Assembly: GCA_030684395.1 (NCBI GenBank)
Contig: JAUXTT010000017.1
Coordinates: 496,001 to 560,000, forward strand
Length of the DNA stretch: 64,000 nucleotides
Origin: Bacteroidota bacterium
Lineage (GTDB): Bacteria > Bacteroidota > Bacteroidia > B-17B0 > Aurantibacillaceae
Reading direction: 5' to 3'
How positions within the stretch are numbered: the stretch's first letter is position 1; each line of letters starts with the position of its first letter. Shown piece after piece: positions 18,900-27,636 of this stretch. The notes beneath the pieces are model-generated. The model made no database searches. It had not been told where the DNA came from and saw only the letters and a list, made by a program, of their open reading frames with translations. The position numbers were made by a program, and so were the translations under genes.

Positions 18900-19574
18900 C
18901 TATCCCAGCTGCTCTACTTTCCCGTTTTCAAACTTCAGGGTGCGGGAAGGAAATTTATTGTACAGAATAAAATCGTGAGTAGCGAAAAGTATAGCCGTTC
19001 CGCTTTTTGCAATATCCAGTAATAAAGACATGATCTCAGAAGAAGTTTCGGGGTCTAAATTTCCTGTAGGCTCATCTGCTAAAATTATTTCCGGGGAGTT
19101 TACCAAAGCACGGGCAACGCTTACACGCTGTTGTTCTCCACCTGATAATTCGTAAGGCATTTTTTGCCCTTTGTTTTCCAGGCCTGTTTTTTTAAGAACT
19201 GAGTCTATTTGTTTTTTTATTGCTGCTTCATCTTTCCAGCCCGTAGCTTTCATTACAAAGCGTAAATTTTCATAAACACTTCTATCGCTCAATAATTGAA
19301 AATCCTGAAACACGATCCCCAACTTCCTTCTTAAAAATGGGATTTCCTTTCGCTTAACATTTTTTAGGTTAAAGCCTGCAACTGTTGCTTCACCTTGTTT
19401 TAGGGGTAATTCTCCGTAAAGGGTTTTCAGTAAACTGCTCTTTCCGCTCCCGGTTTTTCCGATCATGTAAACAAACTCCCCCTTTTTTACTTCAAGGTTA
19501 ATATTGTTCACAACAGCACTGTGCTCTTGAAATACAGACACATTATCTAATTTTATAACCGTTTCGTTACTCAT
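18900..19574 (-). CDS. ftsE: Cell-division ABC ATPase FtsE
   Basis: ATP-binding subunit of 224 residues. Walker A GKTGSGKS is at 39-46, signature LSGGEQQR at 143-150, and Walker B IILADEPTG starts at 163. FLRRKLGIVFQDFQLL is the Q-loop wording typical of FtsE, which with FtsX couples septal peptidoglycan hydrolase activity to division. FtsX is not adjacent. A LolD/MacB-type ATPase is the main alternative, but the Q-loop favours FtsE. Confidence 0.85.
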   Translation of the reverse strand: MSNETVIKLDNVSVFQEHSAVVNNINLEVKKGEFVYMIGKTGSGKSSLLKTLYGELPLKQGEATVAGFNLKNVKRKEIPFLRRKLGIVFQDFQLLSDRSVYENLRFVMKATGWKDEAAIKKQIDSVLKKTGLENKGQKMPYELSGGEQQRVSVARALVNSPEIILADEPTGNLDPETSSEIMSLLLDIAKSGTAILFATHDFILYNKFPSRTLKFENGKVEQLG

Positions 19575-19735
19575 GAAAGATGCGAAAATTTCGCGTTTAC
19601 TAAATTAGATGAAACAAAGGCACAGTAGAGTTTCATCTCGCAATAATTTGAACACGACAGCGTTAATAACTTCAAACCTCACTAAAAATACCACGTACCA
19701 ATCGAACGTACTTTTACTCAAATCTATTTTGCAGT

Positions 19736-22700
19736 ATGTTTAGGAAAAAAAGTGTACACCTTACACTGGTGCTTTTATTGTTTGTATGTACGCTTTTGCG
19801 CGCGCAAAGAACAAGTGTGTACATTGAACCGGAGAAAGAATACAAAACGGGGCTCGAGCTTTTTGATAAGAAAAAATACAATGCCGCTTTAACTGCATTC
19901 GATAATTACGTTTCCACCTCTAAAAATCCAAACTCACTTGTTGGTATTGATGCTAAATTTTATGCTGCAGCCTGCGCCATTGAGCTGTTTCATAAAGACG
20001 GTGAATGGAGAATGAAAGAATTCATCAAAAGCCATCCGGAAAGTAACAAGGTAAAAACCGGTTATTTCTATTTGGGGAAATCAAATTTCAGGAAAAAGAA
20101 GTATTATGAAACAATAGAGTTTTTAGAAAAAGTGGAGATCTTTGATCTGAGCAAAGAAGACCTCGCGGAACTATATTTCAAAAAGGGCTACAGCTATTTT
20201 GATGTTGGCAATATGGAAAAGGCAAAGGTTGATTTGTATGAGATTAAAGATGTAGACAACAAATATGCACATCCTGCAAACTACTACTACTCGCACATTG
20301 CTTACACCGAAAAAAATTACCAAACAGCATTAGATGGTTTTAACCGTTTGATAAACAACGAAACTTTTGGCTCCGTTGTGCCTTTTTACATCACACAGAT
20401 CTATTTTAATCAAGGCAAATATGATGAGGTAGTGAAAATGGCTCCACCTTTATTAAACGACAGCAATTTTGTCCAGAAAAAAGAAGAGATCAACCGTATC
20501 ATTGGTGAGTCTTATTTTAAACTGAAAGATTACAACAATGCGATTCCTTATTTATTAAAACACAACACCTCATCTGCGGAAGATAATTACCAATTGGGTT
20601 ATGCTTACTATTATGCAGGCAATTGCGACAAAGCTCTTCCTTACTTAGAACTTGCTTCAGCCAATCAGGATTCGCTTGCACAAAATGCGTTTTATCATGC
20701 AGCGGGTTGCTATTTAAAGGTCAACGACAAAACGAAAGCAAGAAGTGCTTTTTATAATGCTTACAATTTAAACTTCGATAAAAACATAAAAGAGGAATCG
20801 CTTTTCAATTTTGCAGTGTTGAGCTATGAGCAAGGATTCAGTCCGTTCAGCGAAGCTATTCAGGCTTTTCAAAAATACATTACGGAGTATCCTAATTCAA
20901 CCCGAAAAGATGAAGCATATACCTATTTGGTGAACTGTGCTTATTTCACTAAAAACTATACAACTGCAATTAACATCATTGATAAGATAAAAAATCCGGA
21001 TATCAAACTAAAGACTGCTTATCAAAAGATGCATTATTTCAAGGGTGTAGAATTTTACAACAATATTGATCTGGATTCTGCCCGCAAATGTTTTTTGAAG
21101 GCAATTCTGTTAAATACCGACCTTGTTGTTTCGGCACAAGCCGCTTATTGGAATTCTGAGATTCATTATCAAAAACGTGAGTACACAAAAGCTATGGAAG
21201 GTTTTAAAGCTTTTCAGTTAATGCCGGGAGCTTTTGGTTTAAAGGAATATGATATTTCCAATTACAACATTGCTTATTGTTACTTTAATGCAAAGAATTA
21301 TGACGAAGCTGGTATATCTTTCAGGAAATTCCTAACCTCCAAAAACACGGATAATGCAATGAAGGTAGCTGATGCAAATGTACGTACAGGGGATTGTTAT
21401 TTCGTGAATGCCGGAAAAAGCGAAAACACCAAAGCTGCGCTATATGGCAGTGCAAGTGACCATTATGAAACAGCAATCGCCCTCAACAAAATAGATGTTG
21501 ATTATTCAACTTATCAAAAAGCAATGTGCGATGGCTTATTGAAGAATTATAATGAAAAGATAAGCGGATTAAAATCACTCGAAAAAAACTATCCTAACTC
21601 TACATACATGCCCGCTGCAATATACGAAATTGCAGAAAGTTATAATGCTTTAAAAGATAATACAAATGCTATTGTTTATTACAAAAAAACAATGGATTCT
21701 TTTCCAAATTCCAGCAAGGTAAACGATTGTATCATTTCTATAGGTTTGTTGTATTACAATCAAAAGCAGGATGATAAAGCTTTCGAATACTTTGATATGA
21801 TAGTGAAAAAAGATCCCAAGTCGGATGCGGCACAAAGTATTTTACCTAATATTAAAGAAATATTCAAAGTCAAAAATGACCCGGAAGGTTTAGAGGCATA
21901 TTTTGCAGCAATCGGAAGTTCGGTTAATACAAACGAATTAGATGCGCAATACTATGAAAAAGCGCGCAAGTATTATTATGAAGACAAGAGCTGCGACCTT
22001 GCCTTTCCTGAAATGCAAAAATACATCAGCAAATTTCCTACAGGTAAGTTTATCAGCGAAGCTAACTTCTGTATGGCTGAATGTGCTTATAGCAAAGAGA
22101 ATTATACAGATGCTACAAAAGGGTACGAATTTATCATTGCCAAACCACGTAGCATCTTTTCGGAAACCTCACTTCAAAAAGCATCATACATATATTACAA
22201 GGATAAGAATTTTGAGAAGTCTCTTCCGCTTTATATCAAATTACAGGAATTTGCCGAGTCACCACAAAACAAGCTGGCTGGTAAATTGGGGGCAATGCGC
22301 TCGGCATATTATGCCAAAAAGTATGATGTTGCAGTTGAAGAGGCAAACAAAGTATTGAACACCGAAAAAATTTCACTTCAACAAACCGTTGAAGGAAAAA
22401 GTGTTCGTGCAAAATCGTTGTTTGAAACAAACCGTAAAGATGAAGCTGTTGCCGACCTGAAATACCTGACCAAAAATGCAAAAAGCGAATTGGGGGCAGA
22501 AGCATACTATATGCTAGCGCAAATTCAATTTGAGAAGAAAGATTACAAAGAAGTAGAGAAAACAGTTAACTCGCTTTTCAATTATCCATACTCTACTCAA
22601 GACTGGAATACCAAAGCCATGTTGATGATGGCAGATGTATATATTGATAAAGGAGAAGAACAAAACGCTGAGGCAGTACTGCAAACCATTATTGATAACA

Positions 22701-22888
22701 CTACTAACGAAGAATATATCAACATGGCCAAACAAAAACTACAGGTTTTAAAAGACAAACAAAACATGCGCTTGGCAAATCCTGTAGAAGAAGATATGAA
22801 GGTAGAGTTCAACAATAGTGGAAGCACTAATTTATTTGAAACAACACCGGCGATAAAAGATACCTTAAACAATGCTCAACCAAAATAA
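19736..22888 (+). CDS. Large secreted TPR protein
   Basis: Protein of 1050 residues with an N-terminal signal peptide (cleavage after LLRA, mature start QRTSVYIE) and TPR or Sel1-like helical repeats to about residue 1000, ending in a polar tail. Repeats such as YFYLGKSNFRKKKYYETIEFLE and Y.LGYAYYYAGNCDKALPYLE alternate with diverged units. It is expected in the periplasm as a binding scaffold. The gene for an outer-membrane barrel starts one base after its stop, so the two are probably coupled and may act together at the outer membrane. No enzyme motif is present. Confidence 0.88.
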   Translation: MFRKKSVHLTLVLLLFVCTLLRAQRTSVYIEPEKEYKTGLELFDKKKYNAALTAFDNYVSTSKNPNSLVGIDAKFYAAACAIELFHKDGEWRMKEFIKSHPESNKVKTGYFYLGKSNFRKKKYYETIEFLEKVEIFDLSKEDLAELYFKKGYSYFDVGNMEKAKVDLYEIKDVDNKYAHPANYYYSHIAYTEKNYQTALDGFNRLINNETFGSVVPFYITQIYFNQGKYDEVVKMAPPLLNDSNFVQKKEEINRIIGESYFKLKDYNNAIPYLLKHNTSSAEDNYQLGYAYYYAGNCDKALPYLELASANQDSLAQNAFYHAAGCYLKVNDKTKARSAFYNAYNLNFDKNIKEESLFNFAVLSYEQGFSPFSEAIQAFQKYITEYPNSTRKDEAYTYLVNCAYFTKNYTTAINIIDKIKNPDIKLKTAYQKMHYFKGVEFYNNIDLDSARKCFLKAILLNTDLVVSAQAAYWNSEIHYQKREYTKAMEGFKAFQLMPGAFGLKEYDISNYNIAYCYFNAKNYDEAGISFRKFLTSKNTDNAMKVADANVRTGDCYFVNAGKSENTKAALYGSASDHYETAIALNKIDVDYSTYQKAMCDGLLKNYNEKISGLKSLEKNYPNSTYMPAAIYEIAESYNALKDNTNAIVYYKKTMDSFPNSSKVNDCIISIGLLYYNQKQDDKAFEYFDMIVKKDPKSDAAQSILPNIKEIFKVKNDPEGLEAYFAAIGSSVNTNELDAQYYEKARKYYYEDKSCDLAFPEMQKYISKFPTGKFISEANFCMAECAYSKENYTDATKGYEFIIAKPRSIFSETSLQKASYIYYKDKNFEKSLPLYIKLQEFAESPQNKLAGKLGAMRSAYYAKKYDVAVEEANKVLNTEKISLQQTVEGKSVRAKSLFETNRKDEAVADLKYLTKNAKSELGAEAYYMLAQIQFEKKDYKEVEKTVNSLFNYPYSTQDWNTKAMLMMADVYIDKGEEQNAEAVLQTIIDNTTNEEYINMAKQKLQVLKDKQNMRLANPVEEDMKVEFNNSGSTNLFETTPAIKDTLNNAQPK

Positions 22889-22889
22889 G

Positions 22890-24581
22890 ATGAAACATTT
22901 AAAAAACATCCGGTTACTTTTTGCGCTGTGCTTGTTTATTTCAAGTGTAGTTGCAAACGGGCAAACGCCCGGTGGCGTGGAAGATTTTACTGTACATGGT
23001 CAAAGTACTTTCGATGCTACTATTAAAGACGCTGTAAAACAAAGTGACTTACCGGATATTGTTGATACGGTGAAACGATTAAAAGATCTTCCACTTGCTA
23101 TTCAGCAAAAAGTATTTGAGACCAATTACAAAGCTATTCCTATTCAAGCAGCTAAAATGGTGAACGAACCTTTGTCGAAGTTATATTACTCACAAATTAA
23201 AGCCGGGTTTGGAAATTATACCATGCCTTATGGTGAAATTTGGTTAAATAATTTAAGATCGAAAGAGTACGCTTACGGTTTTCATTACAAACATTTATCG
23301 GCACACTATACTGCAGAGGACAGAGGTTTTGCCGGCTTCAGTGATAATGATGTAAACATATACGGAAAGAAGTTTTATAAAAAACACACCTTAAGCGGCG
23401 ATCTTAATTATTACCGAAATGTAAATCAGTTTTATGGCTTTCCTGATTCGTTGATAGAAAAGAACGATCTCACAAACAACTTCATCAAACAACGGTTCCA
23501 GGCATTTGAAGGTAAATTAAACTTAAAGAGTTTTTTCAACGACTCTGCCAAAGTGAATCACGATATTCATTTAAATTATTACAACTACAGCGATAAGTTT
23601 GCTACTGCCGAAAACAACGTGTTTGCAGACGCCTTACTTAAAACATATGTGAATAAAGAAAGACTAAATATTCACGTCTCTACCGACTATTATAATACAA
23701 AGAGCAAAACAGATACTGTGAATGATTTTATCTTCAGATTAAACCCATACTTTGAAGCGGGAGGAGAAAAATGGAATGTGAACCTGGGTGTAAATGTAGT
23801 GGTCGATAAATTCTCTGACACCAGTGCTAAATTTTATTTCTATCCTAAACTGAGTGTTGATTATAATATCTACAACAACTTTGTGATTCCTTATGCAGGA
23901 ATAGACGGGGGTTTGCTAAAAAACTCTTTCAGAAGTTTATCTACAGCCAATCCATTTATTGTTTCGAGTCCCGGTTATGCTAATACAAACAATGTGTTCA
24001 ATGCCTTTGGCGGTTTGCGCGGTGTACTAAGTTCCAAAACTTCTTACGATGCAAAAGTAACTTACAGCAGATATAAGAATCAGGTTTTCTACCTCATCAA
24101 TTATGATAATTTCTTAAGTAACAAGTTTAATGTAGTATACAATGATGCTTCACTATTAAACGTAAATGGGCAAATCAAATATCAGTTAAAGGAAAAAGTC
24201 AACATCATTGCAAAAGGAAATTATTACGGTTGGCAAGTAGACAGCAATGCCAAAGCATGGCACCGTCCTGATTTCGATATTACACTTTCCGGAATTTATA
24301 ATCTGAAAAGTAAAATCCTTATTAAAGCTGATCTTTTCTACATTGGTAAACAATGGGCCCTACAACAAACTACAGATGCAGCAACAGGCATTACTACACC
24401 AAAACAAATTCAGTTAAAAGGTTTTGCTGATATTAATTTAGGTGCTGAATACCGTTACAGTAAAATGTTGTCGTTCTTCGTGAACTTTAACAACCTTGGG
24501 AATGTTCGTTATTATCGTTGGGACAGGTATCCTACTCAAAGATTCAATGCGATGGTGGGCGTGACTTTTGTGCCATTTTAG
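22890..24581 (+). CDS. Outer-membrane beta-barrel protein (TonB-dependent-receptor-like barrel)
   Basis: Protein of 563 residues with a signal peptide (MKHLKNIRLLFALCLF... cleavage near NGQ) and long stretches of alternating aromatic/polar beta strands ending in a terminal aromatic strand (FNAMVGVTFVPF), as in outer-membrane barrels. The C-terminal part (GLADINLGAEYRYSKMLSF-like wording, NNLGNVRYYRW) resembles TonB-dependent receptor barrels, but no plug domain is seen. I use the ATG at 22890 because it begins the signal peptide; a longer frame would overlap the TPR gene by 17 bases. It forms a tight pair with the TPR protein. Transport substrate unknown. Confidence 0.8.
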   Translation: MKHLKNIRLLFALCLFISSVVANGQTPGGVEDFTVHGQSTFDATIKDAVKQSDLPDIVDTVKRLKDLPLAIQQKVFETNYKAIPIQAAKMVNEPLSKLYYSQIKAGFGNYTMPYGEIWLNNLRSKEYAYGFHYKHLSAHYTAEDRGFAGFSDNDVNIYGKKFYKKHTLSGDLNYYRNVNQFYGFPDSLIEKNDLTNNFIKQRFQAFEGKLNLKSFFNDSAKVNHDIHLNYYNYSDKFATAENNVFADALLKTYVNKERLNIHVSTDYYNTKSKTDTVNDFIFRLNPYFEAGGEKWNVNLGVNVVVDKFSDTSAKFYFYPKLSVDYNIYNNFVIPYAGIDGGLLKNSFRSLSTANPFIVSSPGYANTNNVFNAFGGLRGVLSSKTSYDAKVTYSRYKNQVFYLINYDNFLSNKFNVVYNDASLLNVNGQIKYQLKEKVNIIAKGNYYGWQVDSNAKAWHRPDFDITLSGIYNLKSKILIKADLFYIGKQWALQQTTDAATGITTPKQIQLKGFADINLGAEYRYSKMLSFFVNFNNLGNVRYYRWDRYPTQRFNAMVGVTFVPF

Positions 24582-24584
24582 TTT

Positions 24585-24655
24585 TTAACCACAAAGGACA
24601 CAAAGCGTTTAACACAGAGGGCACAAAGAGAAAAGAGTTGCACAGAGTTTAAAAT
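24585..24655. repeat. Partial intergenic repeat, family I (one arm)
   Basis: Contains CCACAAAGGACACAAAG, AACACAGAGGGCACAAAG and CACAGAGTTTAAAA in direct orientation, the same words as the elements at 3107 and 15671, but the complementary arm is missing. It lies between the convergent barrel and tyrS genes. Confidence 0.6.
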
Positions 24656-24676
24656 AGTTTCCCCTGAGCAAGCCAA

Positions 24677-25960
24677 TTATACTTTCACCAAATAATAATT
24701 CTTCTTTCCTTTTTGAATCAAAAGGTATTTATTATTAATAAGATCTTTTGTTGATACTACTTGTTCCGGATCTTCTACTTTTTGCTTGTTGAGCTGAACT
24801 CCTCCTCCAACAATCATTTTACGTGCTTCTCCGTTACTAGGGAATATTTGTGTCGCACTTGCGGTTAAAGCAGTCATTATAATACCACTTTCCAAAATTC
24901 CTTTTTCAATTGAAAATTGCGGAACCCCGTCAAACACATCTAAAAAAGTTTGCTCATCCAGTTTGCCTAAATCTTCCGGTGTTCCTTTAAATAAAATGTT
25001 AGATGCTTCAACTGCTGCTTCCCAATCCTGTTCACTATGCACACGAATGGTTACATCTTTCGCTAATGCCTTTTGAAGAGTAAATTTACCTTTATCTTTA
25101 TTGTGTTCGTCTTCAATCGTTTCTATTTCTTCTTTTGTAAGAAGCGTAAAGTAACGGATATATTTTGCCGCGTCTTCATCGCTTGTATTCCGCCAAAACT
25201 GATAAAATTTATATGGAGAGGTTTTTTTTGCATCCAGCCATACGTTTCCACTTTCCGATTTTCCGAATTTACTTCCGTCTGCTTTGGTAATTAATTTTGT
25301 TGTTAGTGCAAATGCGTGCCCGCCACCTTTGCGACGGATGAATTCCGTTCCGGTGGTAATGTTTCCCCACTGATCACTTCCTCCCATTTGAAGCAAACAA
25401 TTTTTCTCTTTATATAAATGATAAAAATCGTAACCCTGAATTAACTGGTAACTGAATTCTGTGAAAGACATCCCCGCTCCTGTTCCATCGATACGATTCT
25501 TCACAGAGTCTTTCGCCATCATGTAATTTACAGTAATATGTTTTCCTGCATCACGAATAAAATCCAAAAAGGAAAATTCTTTGAACCAATCATAATTGTT
25601 TACCATCTCTGCGCTGTTGGCACCGCATTTAAAATCCAAAAACTTCGCTAGTTGCATATGAATACAATTCACATTATGGTTTAATGTAGCTTCATCCAAC
25701 AAATTTCTTTCCTGCGATTTTCCGCTTGGATCTCCTACCATTCCGGTTGCCCCACCCACCAATGCAAATGGCTTGTGCCCCGCTTTTTGAAAACGTACTA
25801 ATGTCATTATTTGAGAAAGACTTCCAACGTGTAATGAATCCGCTGTTGGATCAAAGCCAATATATGCAGATGTCATTTCTTTGTTTAGTTGCTCTTGTGT
25901 GCCCGGCATAGTGTCGTGCAATAATCCTCTCCAGGTAAGTTCTTCAATAAAATCTGTCAT
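24677..25960 (-). CDS. tyrS: Tyrosyl-tRNA synthetase
   Basis: Class I aminoacyl-tRNA synthetase of 427 residues. The HIGH motif appears as HVGS (44-47) after GFDPTADSL, the tyrosine pocket is in [20 protein letters not shown] is intact, and the KMSKS loop is KFGKS (231-235). A C-terminal S4-like RNA-binding domain ends in [13 protein letters not shown]. It charges tRNA-Tyr. A TACTTTTG box lies 18 bases before the start, so it has its own promoter although the unknown gene upstream is on the same strand. Confidence 0.97.
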   Translation of the reverse strand: MTDFIEELTWRGLLHDTMPGTQEQLNKEMTSAYIGFDPTADSLHVGSLSQIMTLVRFQKAGHKPFALVGGATGMVGDPSGKSQERNLLDEATLNHNVNCIHMQLAKFLDFKCGANSAEMVNNYDWFKEFSFLDFIRDAGKHITVNYMMAKDSVKNRIDGTGAGMSFTEFSYQLIQGYDFYHLYKEKNCLLQMGGSDQWGNITTGTEFIRRKGGGHAFALTTKLITKADGSKFGKSESGNVWLDAKKTSPYKFYQFWRNTSDEDAAKYIRYFTLLTKEEIETIEDEHNKDKGKFTLQKALAKDVTIRVHSEQDWEAAVEASNILFKGTPEDLGKLDEQTFLDVFDGVPQFSIEKGILESGIIMTALTASATQIFPSNGEARKMIVGGGVQLNKQKVEDPEQVVSTKDLINNKYLLIQKGKKNYYLVKV

Positions 25961-25978
25961 ATCTCAAAATGTATTTGG

Positions 25979-25986
25979 CAAAAGTA
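25979..25986 (-). promoter_or_regulatory. -7 box of tyrS
   Basis: TACTTTTG on the minus strand fits TAnnTTTG, 18 bases upstream of the ATG; a TTTG lies 15 bases further up, slightly closer than usual. Confidence 0.5.
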
Positions 25987-26007
25987 CTAAAATGCCCTGT
26001 GCAAAAC

Positions 26008-27486
26008 TTAGGCAAGTCCAATTCTTTTTTTCAGCCACACATCCAGGTAAGCATCCTGAATTATCCGTAAACTACTTTTATCTTGCTTTAAGCCCTCCCA
26101 TTCCTCAGTTAATAAGTCCGGTGCATTATTCTTACGTTTGGTGTTTTTTCTGTTCCACTTATTTTCTACCACTCGTGAAAGAAAGTTTAAGATTTTTACA
26201 TCTTCGGACGCGTAACTTCTAATCAGGTATTTTATTAGTTCTTCATTTTTTAATTCGAAATGCACCAACAGGTTTAATGATTTGGCTATCGTTATTACCG
26301 CTTTGTTTCTGCTTTCATTAAAATTATTCAATATTTTATTAATGTAAATCAGGCCTTGTTTGTAGCTTCCCGCATAAACTAAAGAAATGGCGGCATTAAC
26401 ATAAAGTGCATGAAAAGATTCGATCGGTAAATGGTTTTCATGAAACAACAATTGTTTTTCAAATTCTTTTATGATCTGCAGGTTTTTTTCAGGATGCTCT
26501 ATTGAAAAGTTTTTGTTCATTCGCAAATTTTCTATAATCAGGAAATTACGTGCACTGAGATTGTTGTTTAGATTTCCTCTGCTATCCTCCAGTTTTTGCA
26601 AATATTCATCAAAATCATCGAACGTTTTTGTAGAAAAGCATGCATTGAGATACTGGTTAATTGCGGTACGGTATTTAACGGCATAATATTTCATTTTTTC
26701 GGGCCGTGACTCCAGGTGATGAAGCAATTCTCTGGAGTTTCTCCGTCTTTTAACCGAATCCTTTTGTGCATTGTAATAATAAGCTTTACATACATGGTAG
26801 ATACATTTGGCCTCAAACGAAAGTGCCTGCTCGTTGTTTTGTAAAAGCTCCGATTGATTGAGTTCGTTTGCTTCCTTTAAAGATTCTGAACTCAAATAAT
26901 CAACATTACTTACTTTGGATTCTATCAATTTATAGCGTTCCATTAACGAACGGTATTGCAAAATATTTTCTGTTTTTCTCAAACAATCCAATTGTTGTTG
27001 TTCGAGTTTTTTATATAAATCAAAGACCTCTTGATTTAAAAGCACATGTGAGTCACTGTCCTTAACTACGGATAATGCAGTATAAGCCAAATCATACCGC
27101 TCAGCTAACAAGGCTTCTTTTACAGCACGTTCAGCCGTTCTTTTTGCCGAGAGATATAATGCTCTTCCTATTAAAACTTTCGCTTTGGCTAATTCATTTG
27201 ACACAAAATTCTCTATTGTGTTTTCCTTCCCGTAGTCTACTAAACAAGAAACAATTCTGTTAAACAAATGATGTTTTATTATCCGCCAATCGTTGGGAGA
27301 GTTGGGAAAAAAAAATTGTTGTATTTTTTTTTCATCATACTCCTTTTGTTTACATAACCAATTAAACACTATTAACTGATTCTTATCTCTTGAACCCGAA
27401 TTTTTAAATCCATATTTAACAAAATAACCCCTTTCATTAGAACTTAGGCTTTGTATTAAATTAAATAAGGCTGATTTTGGGTTCAT
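26008..27486 (-). CDS. Hypothetical helical protein
   Basis: 492 residues, not recognised. There is no signal peptide or transmembrane helix, so it should be cytoplasmic. The composition is rich in Lys, Glu, Asn, Leu and Tyr, and the sequence reads as helical pairs over its whole length, possibly degenerate TPR-like repeats (AKCIYHVCKAYYYNAQKDS, ALYVNAAISLVYAGSYKQGL). The N-terminus SLSSNERGYFVKYG is distinctive. It has its own divergent promoter shared in space with the adhesin promoter. tyrS follows after 47 bases but has its own box. No function is proposed. Confidence 0.8.
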   Translation of the reverse strand: MNPKSALFNLIQSLSSNERGYFVKYGFKNSGSRDKNQLIVFNWLCKQKEYDEKKIQQFFFPNSPNDWRIIKHHLFNRIVSCLVDYGKENTIENFVSNELAKAKVLIGRALYLSAKRTAERAVKEALLAERYDLAYTALSVVKDSDSHVLLNQEVFDLYKKLEQQQLDCLRKTENILQYRSLMERYKLIESKVSNVDYLSSESLKEANELNQSELLQNNEQALSFEAKCIYHVCKAYYYNAQKDSVKRRRNSRELLHHLESRPEKMKYYAVKYRTAINQYLNACFSTKTFDDFDEYLQKLEDSRGNLNNNLSARNFLIIENLRMNKNFSIEHPEKNLQIIKEFEKQLLFHENHLPIESFHALYVNAAISLVYAGSYKQGLIYINKILNNFNESRNKAVITIAKSLNLLVHFELKNEELIKYLIRSYASEDVKILNFLSRVVENKWNRKNTKRKNNAPDLLTEEWEGLKQDKSSLRIIQDAYLDVWLKKRIGLA

Positions 27487-27500
27487 CGATTAAAAGTTAA

Positions 27501-27531
27501 CAAATTTATTGTTTATTTATTTATTATTCAA
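27501..27531 (-). promoter_or_regulatory. Promoter of the 26008-27486 gene
   Basis: On the minus strand TTG, 20 bases, then TAAATTTG. It ends 15 bases before the ATG and lies back to back with the adhesin promoter. Confidence 0.6.
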
Positions 27532-27586
27532 TCAACTACGTCAAAATTTTGTTCCTTTGAATATTAATAATCGATCTTTTTTATCG

Positions 27587-27617
27587 TTTGCGATCCCATA
27601 TTAATAAACTAAATTTG
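27587..27617 (+). promoter_or_regulatory. Promoter of the PKD/SprB adhesin gene
   Basis: TTTG, 19 bases, TAAATTTG: an exact consensus promoter ending 19 bases before the start codon. Confidence 0.7.
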
Positions 27618-27636
27618 GGTACTTAATTTATTTAAA

